NCBI RefSeq assembly: GCF_000499385.1
Contig: NW_013654597.1
Span: 1-17,735, forward strand
Length of the DNA stretch: 17,735 nucleotides
Direction of reading: 5' to 3'
DNA from: Eimeria necatrix
Taxonomy: Eukaryota; Apicomplexa; Conoidasida; Eucoccidiorida; Eimeriidae
Below the pieces are notes generated by a model. The model saw only the letters and a list, made by a program, of their open reading frames with translations, was not told where the DNA came from and did not search any database. Below, piece by piece: positions 8,425 to 17,735 of this stretch (positions within the stretch are counted from its first letter, which is position 1; each line of letters begins with the position of its first letter). The position numbers and the translations under genes were made by a program.

Positions 8425-8495
8425 GCAACACTGTGCAAAAAACGATGGAATGGAGCTAGCACTAGCTGCATTTCATCCTTTTTGCACAGTGTTGC
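8425..8495. repeat. Hairpin 3: 71-nt nearly perfect foldback
   Basis: Bases 8425-8441 pair perfectly with 8479-8495 (17 bp). After a bulged A and one mismatch, 8444-8452 pair with 8469-8477 including one G-T wobble. After one more mismatch, 8454-8459 pair with 8462-8467. In total about 32 pairs form in 71 bases. The size and small interruptions resemble a small-RNA precursor, although a foldback element is equally possible. Confidence 0.9.
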
Positions 8496-8953
8496 AGCCG
8501 CTGAATTCTGGCTGTTTCTTCCACGTCTTCTGCATACACTTCTCCTTTTAACAGCTCCAACTTACCTAGGCACAAAGTCATCGTTTCTCTTCTGCAGAAG
8601 CAGGACGATTTTGCTCCGAGGTAAATCCCTTAAACAACTGCATCCCCTCTCTGTGTTTTAGATGAATTTACTGAGCCATTAAAGAAACTTTCAGAGGCTA
8701 GCAGACTTGCACCGTGCCCAATGATGAGTAAGCCGGGGGAGCGTCTGCGTTTTTCCTACACAAAGCGTCAACGAGGCAGGGCAGCGTCAAATGTCCCTAT
8801 CCACATCACTAGCACTTCCCTATCAGGATATGGGCAACTCCTTTTATGAAAGCTCTAGTGCCAATTTTCCAGTGAACTAAATGAATACGAATTTTCACTT
8901 GTGGGCCACAGACGACCTGCGCAACTGCATCTAGTCAGCCATTGTAATCAACA
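8496..8953. other. Featureless spacer
   Basis: The plus-strand open frame through 8404-8661 overlaps hairpin 3 and is of chance length; I do not call it. No other structure is seen. Confidence 0.35.
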
Positions 8954-8959
8954 GTGGAA

Positions 8960-9280
8960 ATGTCCACTCTTTCTTTGTCTCAAAGAGCCCGAGTAAATTC
9001 ATTAAGGAGTGAACAGCAGTTGCACAATAAAAAAACTTATGCAGCCGAAGCTGCACTGGCGGCAAACAGCAGAGTAGGCTGTCCCGGCTGCAGGAACTTC
9101 AAGCGAAGACAATACTCCGAGCTCCTCAACTCAGAGGTACTACCCCTCTTGGTCATCTTATTGTTTTCTTTCCAATTCGCACTCACCGATTCAGCCTTTG
9201 ACTTTGACTACGTTAAATTGCGTCATTTACATTTCCATCAATCCACAAATGTATTACTTAATGATTCAATTTCCATGTAG
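8960..9280 (+). CDS. Weak candidate ORF with one hydrophobic segment
   Basis: An ATG at 8960 in the context GGAAATGTCC opens 106 codons. The first half is hydrophilic and basic with one CPGC pair. A hydrophobic stretch (VLPLLVILLFSFQFAL) lies at about residues 61-76 and the C-terminal part is His- and Asp-containing. It could be a single-span membrane protein. No splice signal flanks it, no family is recognised, and the length is within chance expectation for this window. Confidence 0.15.
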   Translation: MSTLSLSQRARVNSLRSEQQLHNKKTYAAEAALAANSRVGCPGCRNFKRRQYSELLNSEVLPLLVILLFSFQFALTDSAFDFDYVKLRHLHFHQSTNVLLNDSISM

Positions 9281-9995
9281 CGCGCAGTGATTTTTGGGAG
9301 AATAGGCATGCAATAGGAACAGCGCATGAGCTTTCAGTCCCGCGAAGCACTACAACCTGGCTGTTGAAATATGCTTTTTAATAATGTACCATTGGCTCTA
9401 GCTAGGAACATGTACCGGGCATATATATGGCAACAATGTACAAAACCATACGGCTTTACTATGGCTATGGCACCGACGTGCAAACCAAATAAGACTTCGT
9501 AGATTAATTAACATAAGGGGTAGTCATCAAAGAACAGCTGAACAAGCTTTTACTCGTTCCCATAAAAAAAACAACGGACACAGAGTAATCGTTCAGCGTA
9601 CAAAGAACAGCTCAATGTTTCACTGAAAGACTACGAGCACCCTCTTGATAATATTATTTTGAGCCGAGCTGCAGCATCCAGTGACACGGTAGCATGCAGT
9701 GGGCACAGTATGAGCCTGCACACGCCTATGCCAAAGACGACGCACTCACTGCAGATGCAGTTCGCTGGCAGATAATTTTTTTCGTCAAAATGTGCTTGCG
9801 GCGCACACTTTCTGTGCAACCCGTTCTTCTCAAATATGGAAAGCGAATTTTGGCGAGCTTTTTTTCTCGACTCTGCTGACGACTGCGCCTGATAGGAATT
9901 GGCAATGACAAGTTCGCAACCCAAACCGCGGAACATTCGCCACTTGGCTCCTGAGGTAGATTTTGTGGCACAATTGAAAGTGCAAAAGCTGCTAA
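9281..9995. other. Spacer, no supported gene
   Basis: Overlapping open frames on both strands at 9631-9971 shadow one another and none has support. Two GCATGC sites occur, at 9306 and 9692. Confidence 0.35.
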
Positions 9996-10253
9996 ATGGG
10001 AATCAAAGGACTGCGCATGCTTGCCACGACGCAGATGACGCCTTTGAAAACCCCAACTAATGTATGTAAGACTGCCACCAGTGTTGTTGTCAGCTGCACC
10101 TTAGACTGTCTAAATACAGACCAATTTCGGAGTTCAATCTTTCTGATAACATTTGTGCATCCAAAAAGATTGGCGCCTAATCGTTTGGAAGTGCATGTAG
10201 AGTTCATAAGATTGCGAACGCACCCAGTAGAAACAGAAACTTACCCTGGAAAG
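9996..10253 (+). CDS. Possible first coding exon, 86 codons
   Basis: The ATG at 9996 lies in the context CTAAATGGG, close to the AAAATGG consensus known for coccidian starts, and an in-frame stop lies immediately upstream. The frame stays open to 10253, where it meets AAG|GTGAGT, a full consensus donor, exactly between codons. The peptide begins MGIKGLRML, then has a Thr/Val/Cys-rich stretch and a segment rich in Arg, His and Glu before the donor. A possible second exon follows the AG of CCGGACAG near 10462 and stays open for 22 codons. Without splicing, the frame closes near 10313. No family is recognised. Start context and donor together make this one of the better candidates, but still a weak one. 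Confidence 0.25.
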
Positions 10254-10813
10254 GTGAGTTGCGTCCTGCATATATATCTTACGAAGATGTCCCGTCTTAA
10301 AGGTCTTCGTTGAACAAAACGCTTGCGCAACTGTCAAGCGCGGCTCAACCTCTCATTGAAGGTCAGATAGTTTTAACTGGTCTGTCAAAGTGGCATTGAT
10401 CTGATGCTCGCTCTGTATGTGCAGCGCTTGCCTGTAACAAACGTCACATAACCGGACAGCGCCTAAAATCGGGGAGGGTTACAGCTCCGTGCATACTTCG
10501 AGAAACTAATTACTATTATCAAAAGTAAGCAAGCATGCATTTTGCACATTCGGCACAGGTGAAAAGAAGCTTCACACGGCCGCATACCCCACGTAAGAGA
10601 GATTTATTGTTGGTGTACGTTTATTCAGCAGGCTAAAAATCCAGGGCGCAAGAAAAGTAGTCCTTAGCACACCCACAAACTGTGCTCATTTGTATTAAGA
10701 CTGTAGAATCAGCGCACAAGTTTCAGGCAGATGTCAGCCTTTCCGCAAAGGCAGAAAAATCGTGCGTCAGCCAGGCAAAAATCAAACTGGGGACCCAACA
10801 TGTGAACATCCCA
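10254..10813. other. Spacer or intron
   Basis: If the exon ending at 10253 is real, part of this stretch is its intron. No repeat or RNA gene is seen. The plus-strand frame of the next candidate is open from about 10682, without a start before 10814. Confidence 0.3.
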
Positions 10814-11011
10814 ATGCCTCATTCAGCTGCAAGAGTTCTACTGCTAATAACAAGCTTCTCTCTTGTACTCACGATGTTGAGTGAAGCCAGCACTTTCGCA
10901 TCGTTTGAGAGCTATAATAAAGCAAGGTTAAGTACCGTCAGCTTACTTGGAGAGCATAATTGCAGGAAAGCTGACCAGCACGGTGTTCTCAATAAAGATG
11001 TGAGGAAATAA
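10814..11011 (+). CDS. Putative small secreted peptide, about 65 aa
   Basis: The ATG at 10814 begins a peptide with a textbook signal-sequence layout. It has a short N-region with one Arg (MPHSAAR), a hydrophobic core (VLLLITSFSLVLTML), then small polar residues (SEASTFA) where cleavage would be expected. The remaining roughly 35 residues are hydrophilic and basic with one Cys. The frame ends at a TAA at 11009-11011. A donor-like GTGAGG overlaps the last codons (after GAT), so this could also be the first exon of a longer secreted protein. The same frame is open upstream to about 10682, but the internal ATG explains the signal sequence better. No family is recognised. Confidence 0.25.
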   Translation: MPHSAARVLLLITSFSLVLTMLSEASTFASFESYNKARLSTVSLLGEHNCRKADQHGVLNKDVRK

Positions 11012-13220
11012 GCAAAACAAGATAGGTAGCGAGGTGACCCGCTTCTTTCTCACCAAATAAGTGTGAGCAGCAGTCAAAAGTTTTGTAGAGTCTTTCATCC
11101 TGCATCAGCGCATATTGCTGACGCTTGCTAACGAAGGCTTCAAGCTGTAGCTAGAGCCAACATACTAGCTACACAAACAGGAAAAGAGCCACGAAAACAA
11201 CAGAGCAATCTTCGTGTGGTTTGCAATCAATCATAAATATGTTGGGAATTTTGAAGCGTGAAAAGACTGTATTAGGTAAAGCTGCATAACCAGCAAATGA
11301 AGCACCGGCGATTTTAGAATTGTTTAAGCATGCTGCTCGGATAAGCCAATTCCTCTTCCAAATCCAGCTTAGTTCACACAGTAGAATGCAAGCACTCGGT
11401 TCATTCAGTGAAGAGCGGCATCACCTGAAATATAATGTAGTACGTTCCCACACGCAACGCATCACTTCGTCATGGAAAATAAACGCCAGTCAGCATCACA
11501 ACTGACAGCGCGCATTACAGAAAAAGCCTGCGATTAATCGGAAACGGCAACGGCGCACCTCTGTCTCAGTCGTCGATACAGCTTCAGCTTCGGGGAAACT
11601 GACAAGTCCAGTGCATCAGTTCAGAATACGTGTCGAAACATATGAGTCTTGAAAGAAGCTGTCTTCTCCCCTCAAAATTGACAGAGCTCAGAAAGTAACT
11701 TACTGCCAGCCTTTCTACTTGCCTTCTACAAGACACCACATTGTACAACGCATGCACCTAATGTGTCGGCGTCTCTTCCTCACTTCAGTTTGTCGCTGCT
11801 CCACAGTACACCGCGCACCTAATAGTAAAGAAGCACGCACAAACTTTTATTTTTTCCTATTTCTGAATGACTATAAATTTTGTAGACTTGAGTCCTTTGA
11901 AAACTGTGTCTTTATATTCACGTGAATATCAAACTTCTCTGCAATTCTCTTTTCTGTGCAAATTTACACTTACTAAAACCATTGCGTGTATATGAGTTGG
12001 TAGCTCGTGTCATCCTAACAAGATGGTAGCTCCAACTTTGTCAAGTTCATTCTATAATAATAAAGTTGGTAATCTGCAACTAGATGCATTGTCTTGAATT
12101 ACACTGTTCAGCAACTAGTGCTTTAGTCACGCACTCGTACCACATGCGTAGCGCTTGCCTAATTAGCACGCTCTCAGTTGACGCGGAGGGTCTTTCAGCA
12201 GCAAAACACAGATCGCTGCTGATTTCTCTGCGCATTCCCCTAAGCACTTGATTCGGTCTCTTCCATTTCTCTCAGGGGAGGTCTTGGAAGAATGAAGAAT
12301 GTGAAACGCCCAGTTGGACTGCGGTGGCTGCGAGTGAAGCACAACTAAGCACTTGCAAAGCACGTCGGAAGCACACAGCGCTAACTGCCTAGATGCGTAT
12401 GAGCCATATAAGATGTGCTCTGAGCAGATAGATACAGCACGTCATAGCTTCTGGTTCACCAATAACACTGAGAAAAGAATTATCAGCCGAGGAGCAAAGC
12501 GACATTTGCGATGAATCGAGGCTTAGTTGCAAGCAATGAATTGCTGATTGTCGAAACCTAGCTTGAACGACAAATTGGTGGCACTTCGCCTTTGCCCCTT
12601 TCCTAGCGTAATTTTCTGGGATTTCCATGACTCTGTGACAAAATGAAATCAAACGTCGAAATCGTCCTGCCTCACGCACGAACTGTTAGGATTACGGAAA
12701 AACTGCAACAGCAGGAAATAAGCTCACTGTGGCCATTGGTCTGTTTTCATGCGCCATCTCTCCTAAACTTTCTCATAAAGACTGAAAGCCCAAAAGTCTT
12801 AGCCGCCAGCGCCATCAAACGATAACGTGAAGCTGAATGCGCTAAACAACATTGTCTCGTTTGAAGTCAATGATGTACTAGCTCGGATCTGGCCTCTTGC
12901 TCCTTTCTTCCAGTGCTGAGTTAAACGGGATCCAATACACGAATGCCATGCTTGGGCTTAGTGGGAGCAATGCAGCCACTCACTGAAAGCAATTACGTTT
13001 AAGAAAAGCTTGAATAGTTTTCCGCTGATCGCTGCACACCGGAAACTGTTCACAGAGCCGTGCCAAACGCCGAATACATGTTAGGGTATTCCGGCCACAG
13101 ACTTTCTATGATTGACAGGTACAAAAAAGCAAAAATGCGCGTGTGCAGAAGCTCATCACAATATGGAGTCTGATGCCAAGAATCAAGCAGTGCACTTTAA
13201 CTGATAATCAGCCAGCTGAG
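11012..13220. other. Featureless spacer
   Basis: Short open frames of chance length lie on both strands (for example 11719-11925 plus and 12679-12389 minus). None has a domain, a good start or splice borders. GCATGC occurs at 11328 and 11750. No repeats or RNA genes were seen. Confidence 0.4.
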
Positions 13221-13226
13221 AAGGTG

Positions 13227-13248
13227 GAACCGATTGCATCGGCGGTTC
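13227..13248. other. Small dyad, GAACCG paired with CGGTTC
   Basis: GAACCG (13227-13232) is the reverse complement of CGGTTC (13243-13248). The same bases can instead form CCGAT-TGC-ATCGG. It is a compact dyad or minor hairpin with no evident role. Confidence 0.4.
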
Positions 13249-13270
13249 AGTTTTCAAAAAAAAACAGTTC

Positions 13271-13600
13271 ATGCATCTAGCACTCCTTCAAGTGAATGAA
13301 ATTGCCGCATTCGTCAATGAAATAAGGGCAAGTACGCTGACTGAACGTGGAGTCCTGCACAATCCCAATACTTCAGCCGAGAGGGAACAGCAACAGAGGA
13401 AGTTGTTGAATCGTCAGCAGCTCATCAGGGCAAAATATAAGCATTTCTTGCATACAGCATGGCGGCAACAGCATTTGACCAGCTGGATTACCAGCATCCC
13501 CGTTCTGTGTTCGTACTGTGCGGCTTCACCTGCGCATGCTCATAAGCACGGCAGCGGTACAGCGACCGTGCAGCAGGTGCATAACCTGTGCACCACCTAA
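13271..13600 (+). CDS. Weak candidate ORF, 109 codons
   Basis: An ATG at 13271, preceded by a run of nine A and a CAG, opens 109 codons to the TAA at 13598-13600. The first 60 residues are hydrophilic and could form helices (around EREQQQRKLLNRQQLIRAKY). The C-terminal half is Cys-, His- and Ser-rich. A second frame beginning ATGGCGGCAACAGC near 13458 also reads plausibly, so the true frame after about 13450 is uncertain. No domain is recognised and the length alone is not significant. Confidence 0.15.
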   Translation: MHLALLQVNEIAAFVNEIRASTLTERGVLHNPNTSAEREQQQRKLLNRQQLIRAKYKHFLHTAWRQQHLTSWITSIPVLCSYCAASPAHAHKHGSGTATVQQVHNLCTT

Positions 13601-14034
13601 AGCATTTCACACTGCTGAGCATACGCAAATAGTTTCCACAAGCTGAGTAATAGTTGAAGAGCAAAGGCGCCTAATGCGCTACTCAAGGGGTCTCGCTTAA
13701 GCCAGTGGACAGTAAAGGAGATCTCAGACGTAGGTCGCGCTTCCAAAAAATTTGCAATCCATTAATAAATAGACAGCTATGTAGGACACCCAGAGTGTGA
13801 ATCGCACGGTATTATATGATCAGTAATACGGACAAATTCGTTGAGTCAGCTGTGCCCCAGAAATCTGCACAGTAGATGATCTATACGCCTTTAAATAGCC
13901 GTTGATAGCGTTCAAGTTGAGAAAGCATCCTTTGTTCGCGTAGACGTTTCCACGTCAGGCTTCCCGCAACTTTCCACATTACTTCCAGATCCAACTTCTT
14001 AGGGCGATTAACCGTTTAGCCACTGCACAAGAGC
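13601..14034. other. Featureless spacer
   Basis: No gene, repeat or RNA is supported here. Confidence 0.4.
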
Positions 14035-14304
14035 ATGCTCGCATACAACTCAAGTGCGTGCAATACAGCCCCAATCTATATTCATCCTGTTAATGTGCGT
14101 TGCGAGTTTCCGCAAGTTTCCTTGAGTGAAGTCGAAACCCAGCACGATTACCTTATCCAAAAGCACTTAACTGTAACGCCAGCCGATTCGCATTTGCTGG
14201 ATTTACCTGCAAACTGGCTGGGGATTAAAAGCACCTCCATATCTTGGTACAAACTATTTTGTATGGCTAAATTAATTGCCCTGCATCATCCGGCTCATAT
14301 ATAA
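14035..14304 (+). CDS. Weak candidate ORF, 89 codons
   Basis: The ATG at 14035 lies within a GCATGC (14033-14038) and opens 89 codons. The peptide is of mixed composition, without hydrophobic spans or recognised motifs, and ends in a His/Ala-rich tail. No splice consensus supports it. I keep it only because composition and start are acceptable; a chance open frame is the more likely explanation. Confidence 0.1.
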   Translation: MLAYNSSACNTAPIYIHPVNVRCEFPQVSLSEVETQHDYLIQKHLTVTPADSHLLDLPANWLGIKSTSISWYKLFCMAKLIALHHPAHI

Positions 14305-15769
14305 AACTACAGGGGAGATTCATTGCCAGATCAGCACGCCAACTAAAATGAATTGCGTGGGCAGTCTACTACGGAGGTCACGTGGCTTTAAATAACTATG
14401 TTCTCACTCACAAGCTGTTGTTTATTCAAGAGTTGAATGCCCTATGGCCAGAAATCAGCTGCATCCTTGAATGAAGCACACGTAAGCGCAATGCGGCTGA
14501 GTGTAACTATTTAATGCGCATTGCAGGCTCCTTTATGAGGGGTCCCAAAGCCGATTTGAGTGCCTCAAGCACGCGCTGTTGAATAAAAAAGGAGCTGATC
14601 CGCACTGCGCACTTTGCCTGTAAAGCGTTCGGGCCTAGTAAATAGCTTTCTATTTTGATGTCCAACGTCTCACCAGGATTAAACAGAAATCGTCAAATAT
14701 ATTCAGCGTATCGGTAGCACTGCACCAAAGCTCTAAGATCAACTTAACACAGCAACTTACTCGCAAGGAGAGGGAAAACGTTTTTTTAGTGCACTTTCAA
14801 TACATACTTTTCCTGGGAAAAAATAACAAGGAAAGAGTGTCAGTCAATAGCTGTTTAGAAAGCTTATCCACATATGTGGCTCAATGCAGCAAATCCGACG
14901 TTTACTTCACAGACAAAAATCGATGGAAACATGCGCACAGGATGGAAAACCCGCAACGCCAACAACAGCCGCTTGCACAATATTCCTAAGCACCAAGCAA
15001 AAATTCAGAAAGTCAATAAATATATTTGACGGGGAAGTCAAAACGCAAAGGAAAAAGCAAATTACACGGCCGCAGCATGAGGGCACTGAATGAGACAAAG
15101 TTTCGGCTGGCATTGTGAAAAGCACTTTTGCCCAACTGCTTTTACGCGCGTTAGCATTCAGCCTCGAAGCAAGCGCACTTAAGCAGCATGAATTGCTCGT
15201 AAGCATCACTGTCTTGGCACAGTAGAAGAGTGCCGTGCTGTTCTTTTGCAAACAGAAAATTCGATCGGCCCGGAGAGTTGTTGGTGGCTTCAAAGTAAGC
15301 TTCCTTCAAAACAGCGAGGTCCAGAACAACAGCTCACCCATTTCCACGCTGCCTTTATAGTGCTCGTAGTGAATCAACGTATGTCAGCTGATACTGGGGA
15401 TGCTATATCTGCCAAGGAAGGTAGCCCTGTTGCAATGTGAATCCAGCATGCCGCACTACACATGCATTCAAGCTACAACAAACCTGAATGCCAGCGCCCA
15501 CGAGGGCTGCCACCCATTATAATGTGAATTTTGTCCTACAAGAAAGACGTATTTCGGAACATGGTGCGCAAATATGGGAAGGGTGCAAAGTCTAGTAATG
15601 CTAGGGAGTTCTAAACGAAAGCAGGTGCTGGAAACGTCCAAGTATAGCAAATATACTGCACAACGCTCACTGGGCAGTGGTGCAGAATCTTTGCATGTAG
15701 AAGGGACAGCAAGCAATAAAACCAACCGAGTGGTTGCAATCTGCTAACCAAACAATCTCAAGAATTTAA
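14305..15769. other. Spacer, no supported gene
   Basis: A minus-strand open frame of 128 codons (15293 to 14907) and overlapping plus-strand frames at 14789-15093 cover the same bases. None has a domain or splice borders and I treat them as chance. GCATGC occurs at 15446. Confidence 0.35.
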
Positions 15770-15856
15770 CGAATATACGGGACAACGGGTGAACAAACTG
15801 TTTTGTGCCCCCGTTCGCTACGCAAGATTCTACACTTGTGCTGTTTCTGTCGCCAC

Positions 15857-16033
15857 ATGCAGCCAACACGCAGCTTCGATGAAGAAAAACACGTCAAAGC
15901 ATTTTGTCTCACGCACAAACTGGAATTTTGCACGCGCCACTACACTGTCGAGCCGTCAAATGCGTGCTTGCCGGGTGTCCGCCCGCTTGCATGCGCCGTG
16001 GCCGGCTGCCCTGCCTTATCGCAAACACAGTGA
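15857..16033 (+). CDS. Possible terminal exon, Cys/His-rich
   Basis: This frame is open from 15770 to a TGA at 16031-16033. A pyrimidine-rich acceptor (TGCTGTTTCTGTCGCCACATGCAG) lies inside it, and the first ATG is at about 15857. The peptide contains a C-x2-H-x4-C-x2-H arrangement (FCLTHKLEFCTRHY) and further cysteines toward the end (LACAVAGCP), suggesting possible metal binding. About 62 percent of third codon positions from 15803 on are G or C, higher than the surrounding average, which gives mild support. Two other frames over the same bases are also open. I recognise no zinc-finger family. Confidence 0.2.
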   Translation: MQPTRSFDEEKHVKAFCLTHKLEFCTRHYTVEPSNACLPGVRPLACAVAGCPALSQTQ

Positions 16034-16284
16034 AAAAAAAATCACACCAGAGTGCTTACTTCAAGAGCACTTCTCCACGAATTAAGATACTCCTGCAGTA
16101 CGCTTAAAGCTTAGCAATCAATCACAAAAAAAGCTTCTGGTTTAAAAGTTTGTGGTATTGAAAAGGGTACAGAGCGTCCATCGCATTCCAAATCTGCACA
16201 CCAAGGAGTAACTAACGTGCTTTGCTAAGGAGGTATGCACGTGGTGAAGAGTTTTAGAGACTCACTTTCTGCTGCAAACAGATA
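16034..16284. other. Featureless spacer
   Basis: Nothing is supported apart from a run of nine A inside GTGA...TCAC just after 16030. Confidence 0.35.
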
Positions 16285-16548
16285 TTACATCACAGGGCAG
16301 CATAAGAACCTTGTTGCTGGACAAATGAGACGCACTGTGGAGAAAGGCACACACGAAACGTTTCCGGACTGCTTGTAGTGAGTTTGACAGCACCATGGCA
16401 TCGCCAAAAAGTCCCAAAACGCGAAATGATTGTAGAACAAGAAGCGCAGATACATGGTTGCGGTTTCATCAGATAGACCGGTAATATCTGGACCACGTAT
16501 GTGGCGGCCTGCATATCTAAAGATATGAATGCCTTGCTACGCACGACC
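16285..16548 (-). CDS. Weak open segment, aromatic-rich
   Basis: On the minus strand a frame without a start of its own is open for about 87 codons between two stops. The first ATG falls after about 35 codons. The peptide includes an unusually aromatic stretch (YLRFLFYNHFAFWDF) followed by several cysteines. About 58 percent of third positions are G or C. Another frame on the same strand is also open. It could be an exon, but no splice border is convincing and no family is recognised. Confidence 0.12.
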
Positions 16549-17160
16549 TGCGTTGACTAGAGTTAGCAAAAATTGTGCAGTAAGAAACACGTAAAAGCTG
16601 GGTGTAGGTATGCTAGCGTAAATTATGCACCGCATGAACCGTGAATAAGCTGAGCAAACGCAGTCAAGCAGCATCGGCAAACAGATTCATGAACATCACT
16701 TAGCGAAAGCCTTGAGTAAAGCCAGCCGGCCCCCATCAAGGCTCCGATATGCAAAAGCATTGCAACTAAGCCGCCGCCATTCAAAATCAAGACAAGTTGT
16801 GCTGCTGCGCCACTACAGACCCTTCTGGCTCACAAAATATGCCTGTAGGGAAGCTAACCAGCATGCAACCGATATCTCTATGCACTGTGCTGCTTACTTG
16901 TTAACCGCACAGTGACTCATGCAATACCTTTCGTTAGGCAAAACAGCAGCGCACTAGCTGTGCAAAAGATATAATATATTGAACCAGTTGTATTGGACTA
17001 GACAAAACTGCTGCTGTTGCCTCTAAGCACGCCTTTCTATCACAAAGACTTTTACTGTACAGCAAACGTACACCAAAAGCACCTCTGTTATCGAGACGCA
17101 TGATCAAAACTCACTAGAATCTATTCGTCACGTGCTACCACAGGAGCATGCAGTTATCAT
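16549..17160. other. Featureless spacer
   Basis: No gene, repeat or RNA is supported. GCATGC occurs at 16861 and 17146. Confidence 0.4.
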
Positions 17161-17735
17161 TCTCGAACCGAGGTCCCGCGGTTCCTATTCGTAATGCAGG
17201 ATCACGCACTTCACACGTGTGCCCACAATCCTCATTCATAGAGAGTCAGCGCACTGCCACCAAACCACAATCATCCAGTGGCACGTGAAACGCCCCACTA
17301 CCCAGCAACCAACCTCCTGTACAGCGCTGTGCTCTACGTGTGCAACAAGCCAAACACACGCCCTGAAGGAGGTCGCCAACCACCGTCTCGACTGCCGTGC
17401 CGCCTCATGCACCGACCTAAAACGCGCTACGACACCTCCTCCATTTGCACTGCAGCTCTTGCTCGGTCTCATTCTACAGCCCGGATAAACCGGCCGCGTT
17501 TTTCACGCTACAAGATTATGACGTTGGGGTCAACAGGGAACACGTCCGTACCGCAGCTGGGGAACCGCCGTGACTCGCGTGCTGCCCCGAAGCTCTCCAA
17601 TCACACTGCAGCAAACAGTCTACCTACCGATCAGCACGCAACACGCCCGCTCCTCGACACATCCTATCCAACGCCCTTGCACCTCACTCATCCAGACTGC
17701 CCGCCTCACACGCAACCAGTGCACGTACCCCAGGT
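17161..17735. repeat. C-rich, skewed region, possibly the edge of a second satellite array
   Basis: Composition changes toward the right end. In the last 95 bases I count about 45 C against 14 G. The left satellite has the same direction of skew. A block CTCCT...TCCAACGCCCTTGCACC (17651-17683) resembles the satellite block CTCCT...TCCAACGCACGCCCTGCAACC (about 160-200), and GCCGTGAC near 17567 resembles the anchor GCCATGAC. The spacing between these blocks does not match the left array, so relationship is only suspected. Open frames here are of chance length. Confidence 0.3.

Noticed and set aside
14907..15293. Minus-strand open frame of 128 codons
   Set aside because: No domain, no splice borders, and competing open frames on the other strand; its length is within chance expectation.
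17160..17180. GGTTCGAGA on the minus strand, resembling a tRNA T-loop
   Set aside because: The B-box consensus fails at its last position and the flanks do not form acceptor or anticodon stems.

Overview
The window looks like repeat-rich, gene-poor nuclear DNA from a eukaryote. Nothing suggests a bacterium or phage: there are no long ORFs, no operon layout and no recognisable bacterial family. With about 35,000 codons over six frames at near-random stop frequency, roughly a dozen open frames of 100 codons or more are expected by chance, and about that number is present. Open-frame length is therefore no evidence of a gene here. Short open segments next to consensus splice signals or signal-peptide-like starts allow a few low-confidence exon candidates. 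The palindrome GCATGC occurs 17 times against about 4 expected. This fits an apicomplexan, possibly coccidian, genome, where GCATGC-type elements are known promoter motifs, but no gene confirms that assignment.

Left end (1 to about 1860): a degenerate satellite of about 330 bp monomers. Six copies of the anchor GCCATGAY lie 289, 397, 330, 292 and 344 bp apart. The two central monomers (527-856 and 857-1186) appear identical, while their neighbours are strongly diverged. This exact tandem duplication creates the longest ORF of the window (547-1272), which is almost certainly not a gene.

Middle (about 1.9 to 8.5 kb): largely featureless DNA carrying several small structures. These are an imperfect hairpin (2263-2313), a decayed 68-bp tandem repeat (about 3340-3500), a GC-rich island of three consecutive stem-loops plus a 12-bp direct repeat (3790-3878), a GC-rich patch (7060-7145), and a cluster of three long, nearly perfect hairpins (8285-8495). 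The best gene candidates are on the minus strand. One (7000 to 6547) encodes a signal-peptide-like start and a membrane segment, and its reading frame seems to shift near 6693. The other (6077 to 5638) is a phase-compatible pair of open segments with splice-like borders.

Right half (8.5 to 17.2 kb): no recognisable family. Weak plus-strand candidates are 8960-9280, 9996-10253 (good start context and an AAG|GTGAGT donor), 10814-11011 (signal-peptide-like), 13271-13600, 14035-14304 and 15857-16033 (Cys/His-rich). A weak minus-strand open segment lies at 16285-16548. The last 550 bp become C-rich with a strong C-over-G skew, like the left satellite, and may be the edge of a second array.

The most unusual signals are the hairpin cluster at 8285-8495 and the locally homogenised satellite at the left end. 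No complete biological system can be assigned from this sequence alone.
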